A stretch of 64,000 nt of DNA from Desmodesmus armatus (taxonomy: Eukaryota > Chlorophyta > Chlorophyceae > Sphaeropleales > Scenedesmaceae): positions 1 through 64,000 of the forward strand of contig VIIQ02000308.1 in assembly GCA_007449985.2 (NCBI GenBank), in the 5' to 3' direction. Both the position numbers and the translations under genes were made by a program. This document shows, in pieces, positions 42,817-55,200 of this stretch. Every line of letters begins with the position of its first letter. Position 1 is the stretch's first letter. Below the pieces are notes generated by a model. That model saw only the letters and a list, made by a program, of their open reading frames with translations, was not told the DNA's origin and made no database searches.

Positions 42817-45800
42817 CTGAGCAGCAGTGGTGACACAAGGCGGACCTGGAACCATTTTGTGGTGACATGGTTAACATATGTTTGGTTCTATCAGCTTCCA
42901 TGCCAGAGACCTGCTTCTCACTGAGTGTGTTCCATACACATGTCCGCCCCACATGATGACTGCTGTACTCTTTACCGTCTTGACATCATGACTATGGAGC
43001 GATGAGGGGAGAGGAGGGGGCAGGGTGTCCCCACAGCAACTGCTCCTGGATACCTTGTGTTGCCGCATCACCCCCCCCCCCCCCCCCCCGCCCCCGCTCC
43101 CCGTTGAAGGCGTCCCCCGGGGGCAGGCCCCCCCCCCCACCACTACCACACACACACACACACTCAACAGCACCACCGACAACCGACAAGTTCACTGTCA
43201 ACCAGTTGCTGTGACAGTGACCTGCTGTAGGTCCAGCCTGGACCTATCAAGTTGGTGATCTTCACGTTCACTGCTGAATGCTGTAAGGCGCCGCCTCCTA
43301 CACTCCTGTTGAGCAACAGCCTGAAGTACACCATTGCTGCCCACATGGCCGTGACTAGGCGTTCGCATGCAGTGCACCAGTTTCCCCCCCCCCCCCCTCG
43401 CAAGGGACACACTCATTTGTCCACCCCCCCCCCTCCCACACCCCCAGATATGTTGTTCACCCAGTTGCTGTGACAGTGAACTCCCGTAGGTCCAGTTTGG
43501 TGCACTTTACTTTCATTGCTGATTGTTGTAACCCCACACCTCCTACATTCCTGTCAGCCCTCACGTGCACCATTGCTGCCCACATGACCGTGACTAGGCA
43601 TTCGCATGCAGCACAACCGTGCCACCTTCCAACACCAGTCCACCCCCCCTCCCCCTCCCTAACACACTCACCCCCCCCCCCCCCCCCCGCGCCCCCCAGA
43701 CCCCCAGATATCACTCACCCAGTTGCTGTGACAGTGAAGGCCTGTAGGTCCAGCTTGGTGATGTGTATGTGCGCAAACATGATGTACTCGGTGGCGTACG
43801 TGAACAGCAGCTCATCAAGGTAGTTGAACAGCAGAGACTGAAGGTCGTGACCACTGGCCTGAACCTCCCTGCAATTCAAAGAATGCAAGGCACAATTCAG
43901 ACATGGGGTTTAGGGGGTTAGAAGTTGAACAGCAGCGACTGAAGGCCGTGACCACTGGCCTGAACCTCCCTGCATTTCAAAGCATGCAAAGGCACAATTC
44001 AGACATGGGGTTTAGGGGGTTAGAAGTTGAACAGCAGCGACTGAAGGTCGTGACCACTGGCCTGAACCTCCCTGCAGGCAAAAAGCACGGCATAGGGCGG
44101 TGTGTAAGACACTTGGAGTGATAGAAGCTACAAGGCCAAAGAGCGTCATACATCTGATGTGATCGATGTGTGTGTGTGTGGGGGGGGGGGGGGGGGTGCT
44201 GGTGTCATTGACAGTTGAACAGCAGCGACTGCAGGTCGTGACCGCTGGCCTGAACCTCCCTGCAGGCAAAAAGCACGGCACGAGTGAGGAAAGGTGTCGG
44301 TCATTTTGACGCACAAGCATGCACTCACCCCCAGCGCCCACCGTGGTGTTGATCCATTCGCCCACACCCACCCACCCACACCCCTGCCCCCCTCCTCAAC
44401 TGCCCTACCCCCCCCCCCCTTCCAACCCACCGTGTTTTGCTGTCCTCCAGCCGCAGTATGTCAATGGGTGTCTGACGCCCCCCTCCCTATTCTTACACAC
44501 ACATGCAGTCTGCCCCCCCCCCCCCCCGGGAGCAGACATTGCTTCGTTTGACTCAAGCTACGTGTCTTACATACAAGCACAAATACAGTCCCCACCCACC
44601 GTGTTTTGCTGTCGTCCAGCCGCAGTGCATCAATGGGAGTCATGTAGTTGAACATGGCTAGGCCAACCTGCTCAAACGCCTCAACTAGACTGCTGCCCCC
44701 TGAACACGTGGTGAGGGAAACAGCAAAGACAGCAACATGGGTTGAATGTGGGTGGCACAGACCATGTATATTCAACCAATTCCAGCATACAGCTGCCGTT
44801 GCTAAAGTAACCAGGACTGCTGCGCTATGCAAAGCTGGCGTGTCTGTTTGCCGCAAATACTGGTGGTGCTGATGCATGACACGTTGGACTGTGCTGTCTG
44901 CGACTAGGTGGAACTACTGGCAGCGGTGCAGGGGGGTGGCGGCCACAGGTTGGGGTGGTGGTGGCCATAGATGGGGGGGGGGGGGGGGCTTGCGGTGTGC
45001 TTCTGAAATGCTGTATGCACGTGCCAGAACATCTGGAGGAAAGGTCGCAACCTGGCTCTGAAACGGCGTGTGCTCCTGCCCTGTGCCTGTTCCTGCAATT
45101 TCTGGCTGCTGCTGGCTACCCCTGCCCCGCCCCTCCACCCCACACAGAGACATCGACACAGCCCAACACAAGCAGATGGCACCCAGAGCTGCATGTTGTT
45201 CACTCACATGCATGCAGCTGCACGTCCGCTGTGTGGTCTAGGTCTGCAGCAGCACACACAGCACACAGCACACACATCAACCTCGCACATAACTTCACAC
45301 CAGAAAGCAGTATGTGTGTTTCCTTGCGTCAATTTATTGCTGCTGTTGCCGGCTCGCAGCCTAAGACACTGTCCACTGCAAATGCATATTAGGTGATAGT
45401 TGCACAGCCAGCGGTGCAGCGCAGTTCTCTTGGACCGCATCAATACTTCTGCAGAGCATCGCCAGGCTGATAGTGCACCCACGCTGTCCCTGTTGTCCTG
45501 TTTCTATACTTGTAGCATTCTGGGGTTCCTCTACTCCTCACTCTAGACCGTTCGTCCTCACGTTTCTCGCTCACATTCAAACTTGTGCTCCCCCACTGCA
45601 GCTGATCGGTACTGCTGGGCATCTTCCACATGCTGCTCCTGACCACTGCCTAGCTGCTGCTGACTGATGTTGTGTAGGCCAAACCCCGTACTGAGGTCTC
45701 CGCCACCTCCCCGTCCTCCTGCTGCTGCTGCAGCTGCTGCCACCGCTGCTGCCGCTGCCGCTGCTGCTGGTGTGGCCCCAGGGTCACTTTGCTGCTGGCC

Positions 45801-45920
45801 AGCTGCTGCCTCGGTGGTTGGGTCTGCTGCTGCAGGGCCTGCCTTGCGTCTGCGTTTGGCTTTGTTGGCGTCTGTACGTTGGGGTAGAGCCTCGAACGTC
45901 AGGTCATCTGATTGATCCAT
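42622..45920 (-). CDS. archease, RtcB-type RNA ligase activator
   Basis: Archease promotes guanylylation and turnover of RtcB, the ligase for tRNA splicing (and the unfolded-protein response in animals). Five exons: 45575-45920, 45208-45243, 44600-44699, 43719-43868 and 42622-42748. They sum to 759 nt (252 aa). The conserved domain starts at about residue 113 with KFEYLDHTADVQLHAWG; Asp in DHTAD is a metal ligand in the family. It continues with EAFEQVGLAMFNYMTP, LQSLLFNYLDELLF and ends in GTEVKAITYSAMQ and VFVIVDI, whose terminal Asp is also conserved. The first about 112 residues form an Ala/Gln-rich extension with a basic cluster (NKAKRRRKAGP), possibly a nuclear signal; animal archease lacks an extension this long. 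Exon 2 is only 36 nt. The gene is unusually rich in duplicated exon ends. It implies that the alga also encodes an RtcB ligase. Confidence 0.95.
42754..42816. repeat. about 21 CAG/CTG triplets before archease exon 5
   Basis: On the coding strand this is a CTG tract ending a few bases before the acceptor (AG at 42749-42750), in the place of a normal polypyrimidine tract. Confidence 0.97.
43195..43500 (-). repeat. two copies of archease exon 4 end with donor
   Basis: Copies at about 43195-43270 and 43455-43520 repeat the end of exon 4 and its donor (native 43719-43760). The more upstream one encodes TKLDLREFTVTATG; the other has diverged and lost the frame. Downstream intron sequence including poly-C runs is repeated with them, with a unit of about 250 bases. 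Confidence 0.88.
43924..44265 (-). repeat. three upstream copies of archease exon 4 start with acceptor
   Basis: Copies near 43925-43980, 44027-44080 and 44213-44265 repeat the first 45 bases of exon 4 with its acceptor (native to 43868), encoding EVQASGHDLQSLLFN. Spacing is about 101-103 bases for the nearer two and 186 for the far one. Two carry CTGCAG acceptors as good as the native site. Confidence 0.93.
44429..44472 (-). repeat. copy of archease exon 3 end with donor
   Basis: This encodes TPIDILRLEDSKTR followed by GTGGGT, against native TPIDALRLDDSKTR at 44600-44645. It is an in-frame, conservatively changed copy. Confidence 0.92.
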
Positions 45921-47645
45921 GGCAGGTGCAACTGAGGTTGGGAGCACACCAGCAGCAACAGGCGGGTGGTGTGTTGAGGGCAAGGCGAGGTAGTCAGAAT
46001 AGCAGACTATCAAATCAGCTGTGAGATCTTGATGTTTGTAACTCGTGTCCTTCAGGACTACAGTATCAGTACCTCGTAGTGAGATCAGGCTGTTACAAAT
46101 GAAATAGAAATGAAAGGAGCTCGTCTATCGTCAAGTAGGCATGCCTATTTGGATTCCGAACAAGTACCTGAACAAGTGGTATTATCGCGTGGTTGTGTAG
46201 AGGCGTGGTAAAGCAAGTTTGGTGCAGACTGCACCGCACAGTGTGGTGTTGGACAGAAATGTTTCATCCGATGTCGTAATGGCATTTGTTGACATGTGAG
46301 GATATTGTTGGGGTTTGGGGCAGCGGGGATTTATCAGCAAGCCGACTTCATGCTGTGGCTGGGGGAGGGGGCAGGGGGGGTGGGTGGGGGGGGGGGGGGG
46401 GGCGCAAGGAGGGGGGGGGGGGGGGGCAAGGGGGGGGGGGGGGGTGCCGGCATTGCAGTAGGTTGTGAAATAGGAAATACATGCAGCAGACAGACATGCC
46501 GATGTGTGTTGGGGGGGGGGGGGGGCAGGCTTCTTGGGTCACGGCAATGTTCTTCTCCGCCTCGACAAAAAGCACAGCAGTGCCTGAGTCGACACCTGCA
46601 GCCCTTGCATCCGGCATCTGGGGACATGTCGGATTCTTGTGACGAGCGAACAGTGTGTCCATATAAACACCATGCAGACTACCATGGTATGAAGCAGCCA
46701 TCTGCAGTGGGCCCGCCTGTGGTTCAGGCAGGTGCTGCTGAGTGCACTGCGAGCTTAGTGGGCTGAGCTGAAATGCTGTTCAAATGGACCTGTAAATTAT
46801 CTATCTGCGAAGGAATCGGTGCCGGCTGTGCAAGGCTGTGAGGGGCTGAGTGAGTCAGTGCTGGGCTGTGATCTGATGGCAGCAATAATGCTAGCAGGAT
46901 GGCCATTACGCTTGCAGCATGGCGCACTCGTGCATAAACCAACTGAATTGCCTGTTGACAAACTGCTTATACAGCCCCGGTGCCGACTGCAGACACCAAC
47001 TGCAGATCTACTGCAGTAGATCGCCAGTGACAGGTCTGTGGCTCTCAGGGGCCAACCGAGTACCGAACTGCGGCTGATGCACTATAGATACGAACGAAAA
47101 CGCTTCTGTGCGGGGCTAGATAACTGAATCGACAACAACAAGCCGGTGATGGAACGAATGGAAGGATCGTGAGGGTACACCGGAGCAGATGGCAAGTTTT
47201 GTGGCTGATTGGGACCAAACGACTACCAATCGGTAGCCCTGTACTCTAAGATTCTGATTATGTGGCTTGTTTGCGAGAGGGAGGACTGGTCACAAAGATA
47301 CAGCGAGAATGAGAAAACCACAGAGAATGTGACAGTGGAGCATGGGAACGGCATATATGGCAGGCCAACGAGCGAAGGTGGAATGCTGCTCGGAGTACTG
47401 AAAGTGTGATTCGTACGACGTTGTCACTGCACGCTTCGCCTTTGGGTTCTTGCATGTGACTGACGTGGCGATCACAAGACCAAACACAAAACGTCGCCTC
47501 ACCCACTCGGAACACAATCAATGACACAACTGTCAATCAGTTTATCTCCTTAAAGGCTGAGAGCGTCCATACATCACCAGCACCATCCTTTCGTTCACCG
47601 TCCCTCCCACACTGCCCACAGCCCTAGTCTGCCTGCCCAGCTGTG
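45921..47645. promoter_or_regulatory. divergent promoter region of archease and the CDPK
   Basis: These 1.7 kb hold no gene I can support. G homopolymer blocks lie at about 46370-46445 and 46508-46525. No specific core element is recognised. Unseen 5' UTR exons of either gene could lie here. Confidence 0.5.
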
Positions 47646-50600
47646 ATGAACGTAGGGTCATGTTCGTTGGGTCATCAAGCAAGATGTAACATACATGTAC
47701 AGCACGGCAGACGTCCACGTCAGCCATGTAGGGCAGCATATGTGGAGGTGCAACAGCAGCAGGAGTACCAAGTTGCACAGCAGATCGATAAGTTCGGGTA
47801 AGGCCCTGCTGCTGGTGACTAGCGTATCAACCGCATCGACATGACGTCGCTGCTGCAGGCAGTGGGGTCAGCATCGTGCGCCCAAGCAACAGCACACCAA
47901 ACCATTGGCAGCAGGGTTCATTCCCAGCTGATTATGATGAGTACCATACATGCACACCTGCAGGTTCAGGGAAGGATTCCTGTATGAATTCGACAGGGGA
48001 CCCATGATAGGTGCGTTGGTGGGTGGGTGAAGGATGGGGGGGGGGGTACAATCAGGGTGACACAAGCAGCAGTGAAGGGTGGTACAGTGGGCAGTGAACA
48101 CAACTTGCATTGTCGCAAGCAGCAACATTTGGATGCATGTTGACAGCAAGTGGATCATGTCACTGATTGAACATGCAGCAGTGACAACAAGCTTGGCGGG
48201 TAGCACGTGCCTGTGTCGGGGAACGCACACAGGATGGTGGTGATGTTACGATCGGCTGGCACCCAGCTCGACCCAAGGACAGCTAGGGTTGCGCTAGTCA
48301 ACTGGTGCAGGCAGTGGGTGTGTCAGGTTTGTATATGGATGCAGCTCCAGCAGTTGCTGTGCAGGATAAGTGGCCATTCTCGGTGGCGGGGAGGGGAGGG
48401 GTTGATGGCTTGAACTAGTGAAGTGGGATGCACCACGCGCAGTTGCTGCAAGTGTGATTGCAGTTGCTACAGGTCCTTCCATCCACAGCAGTGGCAGCAG
48501 CAGCTGCAGTGGCGGCGAGTAGAGCTTCCGCGGCAGCAGCAGTGCCGCGAGCTTTCGTACAGCAGCAGCAATGCCACCAGCCGCACAGCAGCAGCAACAC
48601 CAGGACATCAGCAGCCGCTGCGGCAATGCCACGTACAGCAGCAGCAGCAGCAATATGACGTACAGCAGCAGCAATACCACGAGCCATACAGCAGCAGCAG
48701 CAACGCCGCGTGCTTCCATACGGTGCCCCCCCCCCCCCCAGTAGTTGAGGGTCCCCCACCAACCCCTTATATTACTGTATCATTCACCTTGCTGATCATG
48801 CTTTTGATGTTGTTGTGTTGTGTTGTGCTGTGTTGTTGTGCCGCAGGCTCTGGCACCTTTGGTGTGGTGCATGTGGCTCGACACATCAGGACAGGCCAAA
48901 AGTGAGCAGGTGCCGGAGTTTTGTGAGAGGCTTGCTGCTTAGCCGCGGCACTTGGCAAGTCCACAAAAGGCCCAGACAGTCCCCCATCACCATGTCTTCA
49001 TTGTTGCCTAGGCTCTGATGCGTGCATTGACGCGCTCTCACACATCAGCTGTCAGACCACCAGTGCGCACGCAAATGACACCGGGGCCCCCAGGTGTGCG
49101 GTTCTGTCCATCTGCAACAACAACAAAACAAAACGATTGTTCGTGAGGTTTAAGTTTACGTGCCTCCTGGCCCCTAGGACACCAAAGAAAAGTCTCCACC
49201 CACAGCCCTCACACCTTATCTCCCCCCCCCCCCCCCCCCGGTTGCGCTGTGGATTACTCCACCCATGTGCGCAGGTATGCCGTCAAGTCCATTCACAAGG
49301 TGTTTGATGGCTACAGCCTGGACGAGGCATTCACACGCAGGGTATTCCACGAGGTAGGTAGCCGGGTGTGGGGGGCTGGGGGGGGGGGGGGGGTAGTATA
49401 TCGTCAAGCCTCCAGGTGTGATTTAACTTTGGGACCGGGGGAGAGGGGGGGGGGGGGGGAACAATAAGAAGGGCTCGAAGGTTGTGTGTTGACAGAGACC
49501 TACCGTGCGCCCTGGGTGAGTGAAGGGAAGGGGGGGAATGTTGTGAGTGCACACAGGCTTTGTGCGGCTACAGAGGCATGACGAGATGCATGCAAGTCAA
49601 GCACGGCAAGCACGATTCCACTCCCACCAGGAAAGTCAAACTGAGTGCCTACCTCCCCCCCCCCCCCCTTGTTCAGGTTGACATCGCTCGGCACATGGGT
49701 CAGTCCCTCAACGTGATTCACCTGGTGGAGGCATTCGAGGACGATGTGAGTGATGGGCAGCAAGGGGGGGGGGGGGGGGGGAGCAAAGGGGGGGGGGAGT
49801 GTGGGCGTGGTACAATGAATGTGTTGAGCATAGGGTTACATGTGTAGCTAGCATATATGGTGTGTTTGGGGGCGGAGAGGGGGGGAGGCTGGGGGGACGA
49901 TGTGAGTGATGGGAAGCAGTGGGGAAAGAGGGTATGAGGGCGGTGCAATGGGTGTGCTGATTGTAGCGGTTACATCTGCAGCTAGCATATGCTATATGCT
50001 ATGTAAGGTGTGCTTTGAGGGCGGAGGGGGGGGGTGGTTGGAGGACGACGTGAGTGAGAAGCAGTGGTGGGGGGTCAGAGGGTGAGGATGGTGCAATTGG
50101 TGCCACACCCAAGGTGTGGGTGTGTGGGTGCGTGGTTGGGAGGCGCGGGGGGGGGGGGGGTGCTTGAGTGTAAGGGAGCCCGCGATGGTAACCCTGGCGT
50201 GAAGGTCCTGCATTGGGGATGTGAAGGGTGCTCTATGTAACAAGCAACTGCAAACAATGCTGTACAGAGAGTACCCTTGCAGTGTGTGTTCACTGCACAT
50301 GTGCCATGCTGCTGCTGCTGCTGTGTGCCCAGGTGTCTGTTGACCTTGTCCTTGAGTTGGCATCAGGGGGCAGCCTCTGGAGCAGGATACAGCGGGGGGC
50401 AACCAACCAGCAGCAGGCGGCCAGGTGAGGGGTGTATGTGATTGACAGGGATTGAGTGTAATAAACCAGCACTCAGTCTGTACTCGGGAGTGAGTGTGTG
50501 AGTGAGTGAGGAGGGGAGCCTCTGGAGCAGGATTCAGCGGGGGGGCAACCAACCAGCAGCAGGCGGCCAGGTGAGGTGTGTTTCAAGCAGAGGGAGTGCA

Positions 50601-52185
50601 TATACTCAAGCATGCTCACCAGCATCCGTCCTTCTACGATAGTCAAAACCAGCCAAAAATACCGAGGCGTGTCTGAGTGAGTGAGTACGTCAAGTCCCCC
50701 CATTCCTGACCCTAAAATTTCTTTTCCCCCAGGTTGATCACTGATGTGCTGCGTGCTGTGGCCCAGTGCCACGCCAAGGGGGTGCTGCTCAGAGACGTCA
50801 AGCCTGAAAACTTCCTGTGAGTGTATGAACGCGAAAGTGTATCTGAGCATACTGGGAACATGGATACAGATAGCAGTGGAACAGTTGAAACCAGGTTGCT
50901 GGGTTCCATAGGCGGTAACGGAACTGAAGTCTCACTTCCTGCAGAGCACTGATCGTTGAGGTTTAGGCCCTAGGGGCATCCTCATGAGCCCCTGGCTCGC
51001 TGGCTATTGCTGAGGGTGGGACTTTGTCCCCCATTAATGTACTGTACTGTTACCTTGCCCATGCCAATTCAGGTTCATGTCCCGGCGTGAGTCCTCGCCC
51101 CTCAAAATGGTTGACTTTGGCCTGGCACAGTTTTGCAAGCAGGGACAGGTCTTCAGTGAACGGTGAGGGAGCGGGGGAGGGGGGGAGGGGGGGGGGGGGG
51201 TGAGAGGGGGCAGGGTGTTTTGTTTCTGAACAAGAGACTCAGGGGTCCAAAACGCAAGATTAGAGGCGGAAGGTGTCAACGATCTCGTGAGGGAAGGGCA
51301 AGAAGATTACATTTGTAAGCTCGTACACAACACGTCCCTGCTGGCAATTGTGTCTGCTGCCTTGGCTGCTGATGCTTCCCCACTCTTTTGCTCAACTTGT
51401 ACAGTTGTGACGACTGGTGTTGTTGTCATGGGTATGGTGTCAAGCTGGTGTGGTGTCACGTGTGTTGCTGCAGTGCCGGCACGCCCTACTACATTGCTCC
51501 TGAGGTGTTGCAGCAGGAGTACTCATTTCCTGCTGACGTGTGGAGCGCAGGAGTCACTGCATACCGTGAGTGAAGGGGAACAGGGGGCCCCGGGGGGGGG
51601 GGGGGGTGTCTGGGTTTGGTGGAGGGGACGTGAATGTTTGACGAACCAAAAAAAATGTTTGACGACCCCCCCTCATAGTAGTGGGTGAGAGGTGAGGAAA
51701 GGAGTCTGAGTACTGGGTACGCATTCCCAGCTGACGTGTGGAGCGCAGGAGTTGCCGCATACCGTGAGTGAAGCCAGGGGGGGGGGGGTGCAACCTTGCA
51801 GGAAGGACAAGCTGAGAAGGAGGCTGGGGAACGGCATGCGTATGTGTGTAAGAGCAGGGGGGGGGGGGACATGGAGGGGGTGGGGGAGGTGGTGTGATGG
51901 ATGGGGGCACCGTACAAGGTGTGTGTGGGGGAGCCCCAGGCGGGGGGGGGGGGGGGTGCTAATGCGCACACTGGATGCACTCCCTGTGTCTACACACCTC
52001 TCCCAGTCACAACCTCCGCTCGGCCACAGTAGGCACTGTATTGTTACATTGCTGCACGCTGCTCATATGCAACATTGAAGGGAATGGGAGACGTACGCCA
52101 TCGTGGTGTGTGCAAATCGGAGCAGACCTCTGCCTCGCAAGGTCACCATGACTCCTCTGCCCTCGCCATTGTTTCCTGCCCCTGC

Positions 52186-52263
<78 letters not shown>

Positions 52264-55200
52264 GCAGAGCTGCTGACTGGTCGTCTGCCTTGGGCGAATG
52301 ACTCTGACTGGCTGTCCCAGGTGGCCCACACCACCATGACAGGATTTGGCAGCAGCGCAGCAGTCAACCTGCCGGGACACGGTGAGTGATGGTTGAATAT
52401 GGATCATGATGGTAATTGCGTGCAAACATGTGTGAGTGTGTGTGTGGGGGGGGGGGGGGGGGGGGGGAGTAGCCGTTGGGGCAAGGGCTTGTGCGTGACT
52501 ATATCATACACCATGCACAGGCTGTGGCAGCAGCACAGCAGTCAACCTGCCGGGGGATGGTAAGTGATCAACTGTGAATTTGTGGGCCGGAGGGGGGGGG
52601 CTTGTCTTTTTTTGGGGGGGGGGGGGGCCAACCACCATGACTGGGGCTGGCAGCAGCGCAGCAGTCAACCTGCCGGGACACGGTAAGGGGTCACTGGAGA
52701 TCTGGGGCGTGGGCGGGTGGGATATGACCATGTCATGACGGGTTTTTACAGCAGTGCAGTAGTCAACTAGTACTGTCAGGGCATGGTGTGTGGAATGTGA
52801 AGTGGGCCTAGTGATGTAGGTGAGGGGGGGAGGGGCACATGCTAGCCAGGGGTGGGGGCACTCAAATAGGTGTCTGCTGTGTTGTCGAGCACAGTGTGTG
52901 TACCTGGAGAGGGCAGGGAGATGGAGAGGCTTGGGGGGGGGGGTCCTTGGGAGGGCGGCGGCAGGTTGGGTTGATCACGTCCGAGGTTACTGCTTGCGGC
53001 TCACACGCTGACACATTGTTTGCCCTTTCATTACATTTGTCCACTTGCTGTTGTCCTTGCCTGCCTGCCCGCCTCTGTTGTGTTTCCCTGCCCCCTTGCT
53101 GCCCATTGCTCCTGCATCCGTCAGGTAATGGCCCCAACCTTCGTGGCAATGTGTTGTGGCGGGCAATCCTGCATGCAGATTTCGACTTCACTTGGCCACC
53201 ATGGGACAGCATACCAGGTGAAGGGAGGGGGTGGCGTGTGTTGTGGTGTTGGTTGGTTAGGGGGGGGTGGGGGTGGAATGGCATGGCAGGGAGGGGGGGG
53301 TGAGTGTGTTCAAACAGAGGAAACATGTAGTACATGAGACAGCATACCAGGTGACAAAGGGGGGGGGGGCATGCCATATTGGCAGGGGGAAGGACGATGA
53401 TTGTGTGTGCCTGCAGAAAAGAGGGGGGGGGGGGAGGGTAGCAGGTTGGGCCACTGCTCTGTCATGTGTCGCATGTTGCCGTACGTGTACCATACCCACA
53501 CCATACCATAGTTTGCTTGCCAGAATGCACACAAGAACAACATAATCAAGCCGTGTGCCGTACCCAACTGGGACTTGTGTGTGTTGCTCTTGTACATCCC
53601 GTCCATGCCCTCAGGCTGGAAGGGTCAGGTGGGGGGTGTGGTAGTCCAGTATGCTAGACATGCACACCCCTTTGAGCAGTTTTTACCCCAGTGGTTGTCC
53701 ACAGGCGTAGATACTTGTGTGTCCGTGTCTGTTTGCCACAGCTTACGCGCCTGATCTTGTTCGTTCCATGTTGGAGCGTGACCCCGACAAGCGCCCCACA
53801 CCACACCACACTGCACCACACCACACACCACCACGTCGGACCACACCGCGCCACGCCACACCAAACCACACCACAACCACAACAACACACGCCTGGCTAT
53901 CTGGTTTGTGATTGCCCGTCTGTCTGGGTGTGTCTGTGTGATTACAGCTGAGGCGAGTGATCTAGTTCGCTCCATGTTGGAGCGTGACCCTGCCAAGCGC
54001 CCTACAGCTGCTGAGCTGCTGCACCACCCATGGCTACTGCAGGAGGGGAACTGCAGGTGGGTTGGGTGGGGGTGGGTCTGTTTAAAGGGGGGGGGGTGGT
54101 GGGGTGGGGAAGGAGGAGGGTGGAGGGGGGCGAGGGGGCGTGTTTGCAAAGAAGCGCTGCGCCACCCATGGCTACTGCTGGAGGGGAACTGCAGGCTGGT
54201 AAAGGTGGGGGAGGGGGGAGGGTGTAGAACGGCAGGGGGGTGGAAAGACGGGTGGATGGGCTTGTTTGGGTCCTTGCATCACAGGCTAGAGGTTGCGCTT
54301 CTGTGTGGTTGTTGTTTTTTGGGGCGGGGGGTGCCACACATAGGGCTGATGCAGGCATAACAATGCAGGCGGGATCCCCCCCCCCCCTCACCCATTCGGC
54401 CGATGCATGTATAGCATTGCAGTCCGGTAGTGCCAAAGTTTGAAGTGCATCTCGTGGGCTTCTGATTGTGGATGCGTGAATGGTAACATAATATCTTGCC
54501 ATATGACGCTGCTGCAGGTCCTGTTGGGCGCCACCCAGCAACGGCAGCAGCAGCAGCAGCAGCAGCAGTCAAGGTGTTGCCTGCAGCAATAGAAGCAAGG
54601 GCAGCAATGGCAGCAGCAATGGGGTTGCAGGCAAAGGCCAGCAGCAGCAGCAGCAGTTGCCGCTGTACCTCCAGCCGTTGGAGGATACGTTGGTTCAGCG
54701 GCTGCAGCGGTACGGCACTTTCAGCAGGCTCAAACAGGTGAGGGAGATGCCGTACCACGGCTGTCATCCCCCCCCCCCCCCCCCCCGGGTGGGGGGGGGG
54801 GGGGGGGTATGTCAACGTCTCTAGCCTGGTTGTGGCCCTTCTTCATCCTCCCCCCAATCCCCCCTTTGCAACCAGTGTGGGTTTCCCCCCTCGGCAACCC
54901 CCCCCCCCAACACCCCCACCCCCACCTAAAACACACCCTCCTCATGATGTCATTCAGCAATCCCCCTCTACCCCCCCCCCTCCTGTTGCTTAGACCTGAT
55001 GAGCCTTGAAAAAGGCGAAACTAGTCTTCTGTAAGTTCGTTCAGTTCACACGCCCAATACAATACGCCTGCTGTCCGAGTTTCTGGTACTTCCCACATTG
55101 TCTGGACAACCACTCGTGCGCACGCGCACCTGCCTGCCTGATCATTCGCTGCTTGATGCTCTGTTTGCTGCAATGCTCGCCCCCCAGGTTGCGCTCCGCA

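Noticed and set aside
42538..42924. Poly-Ala open frame on the plus strand
   Set aside because: Antisense to archease exon 5 and a CTG tract; no homology.
48423..48905. [13 protein letters not shown] start resembling a myristoylated and palmitoylated CDPK N-terminus
   Set aside because: The first codon is GTG, the frame runs through CAG repeats and an obvious poly-C/T acceptor region, and another exon pair fits the phase better.
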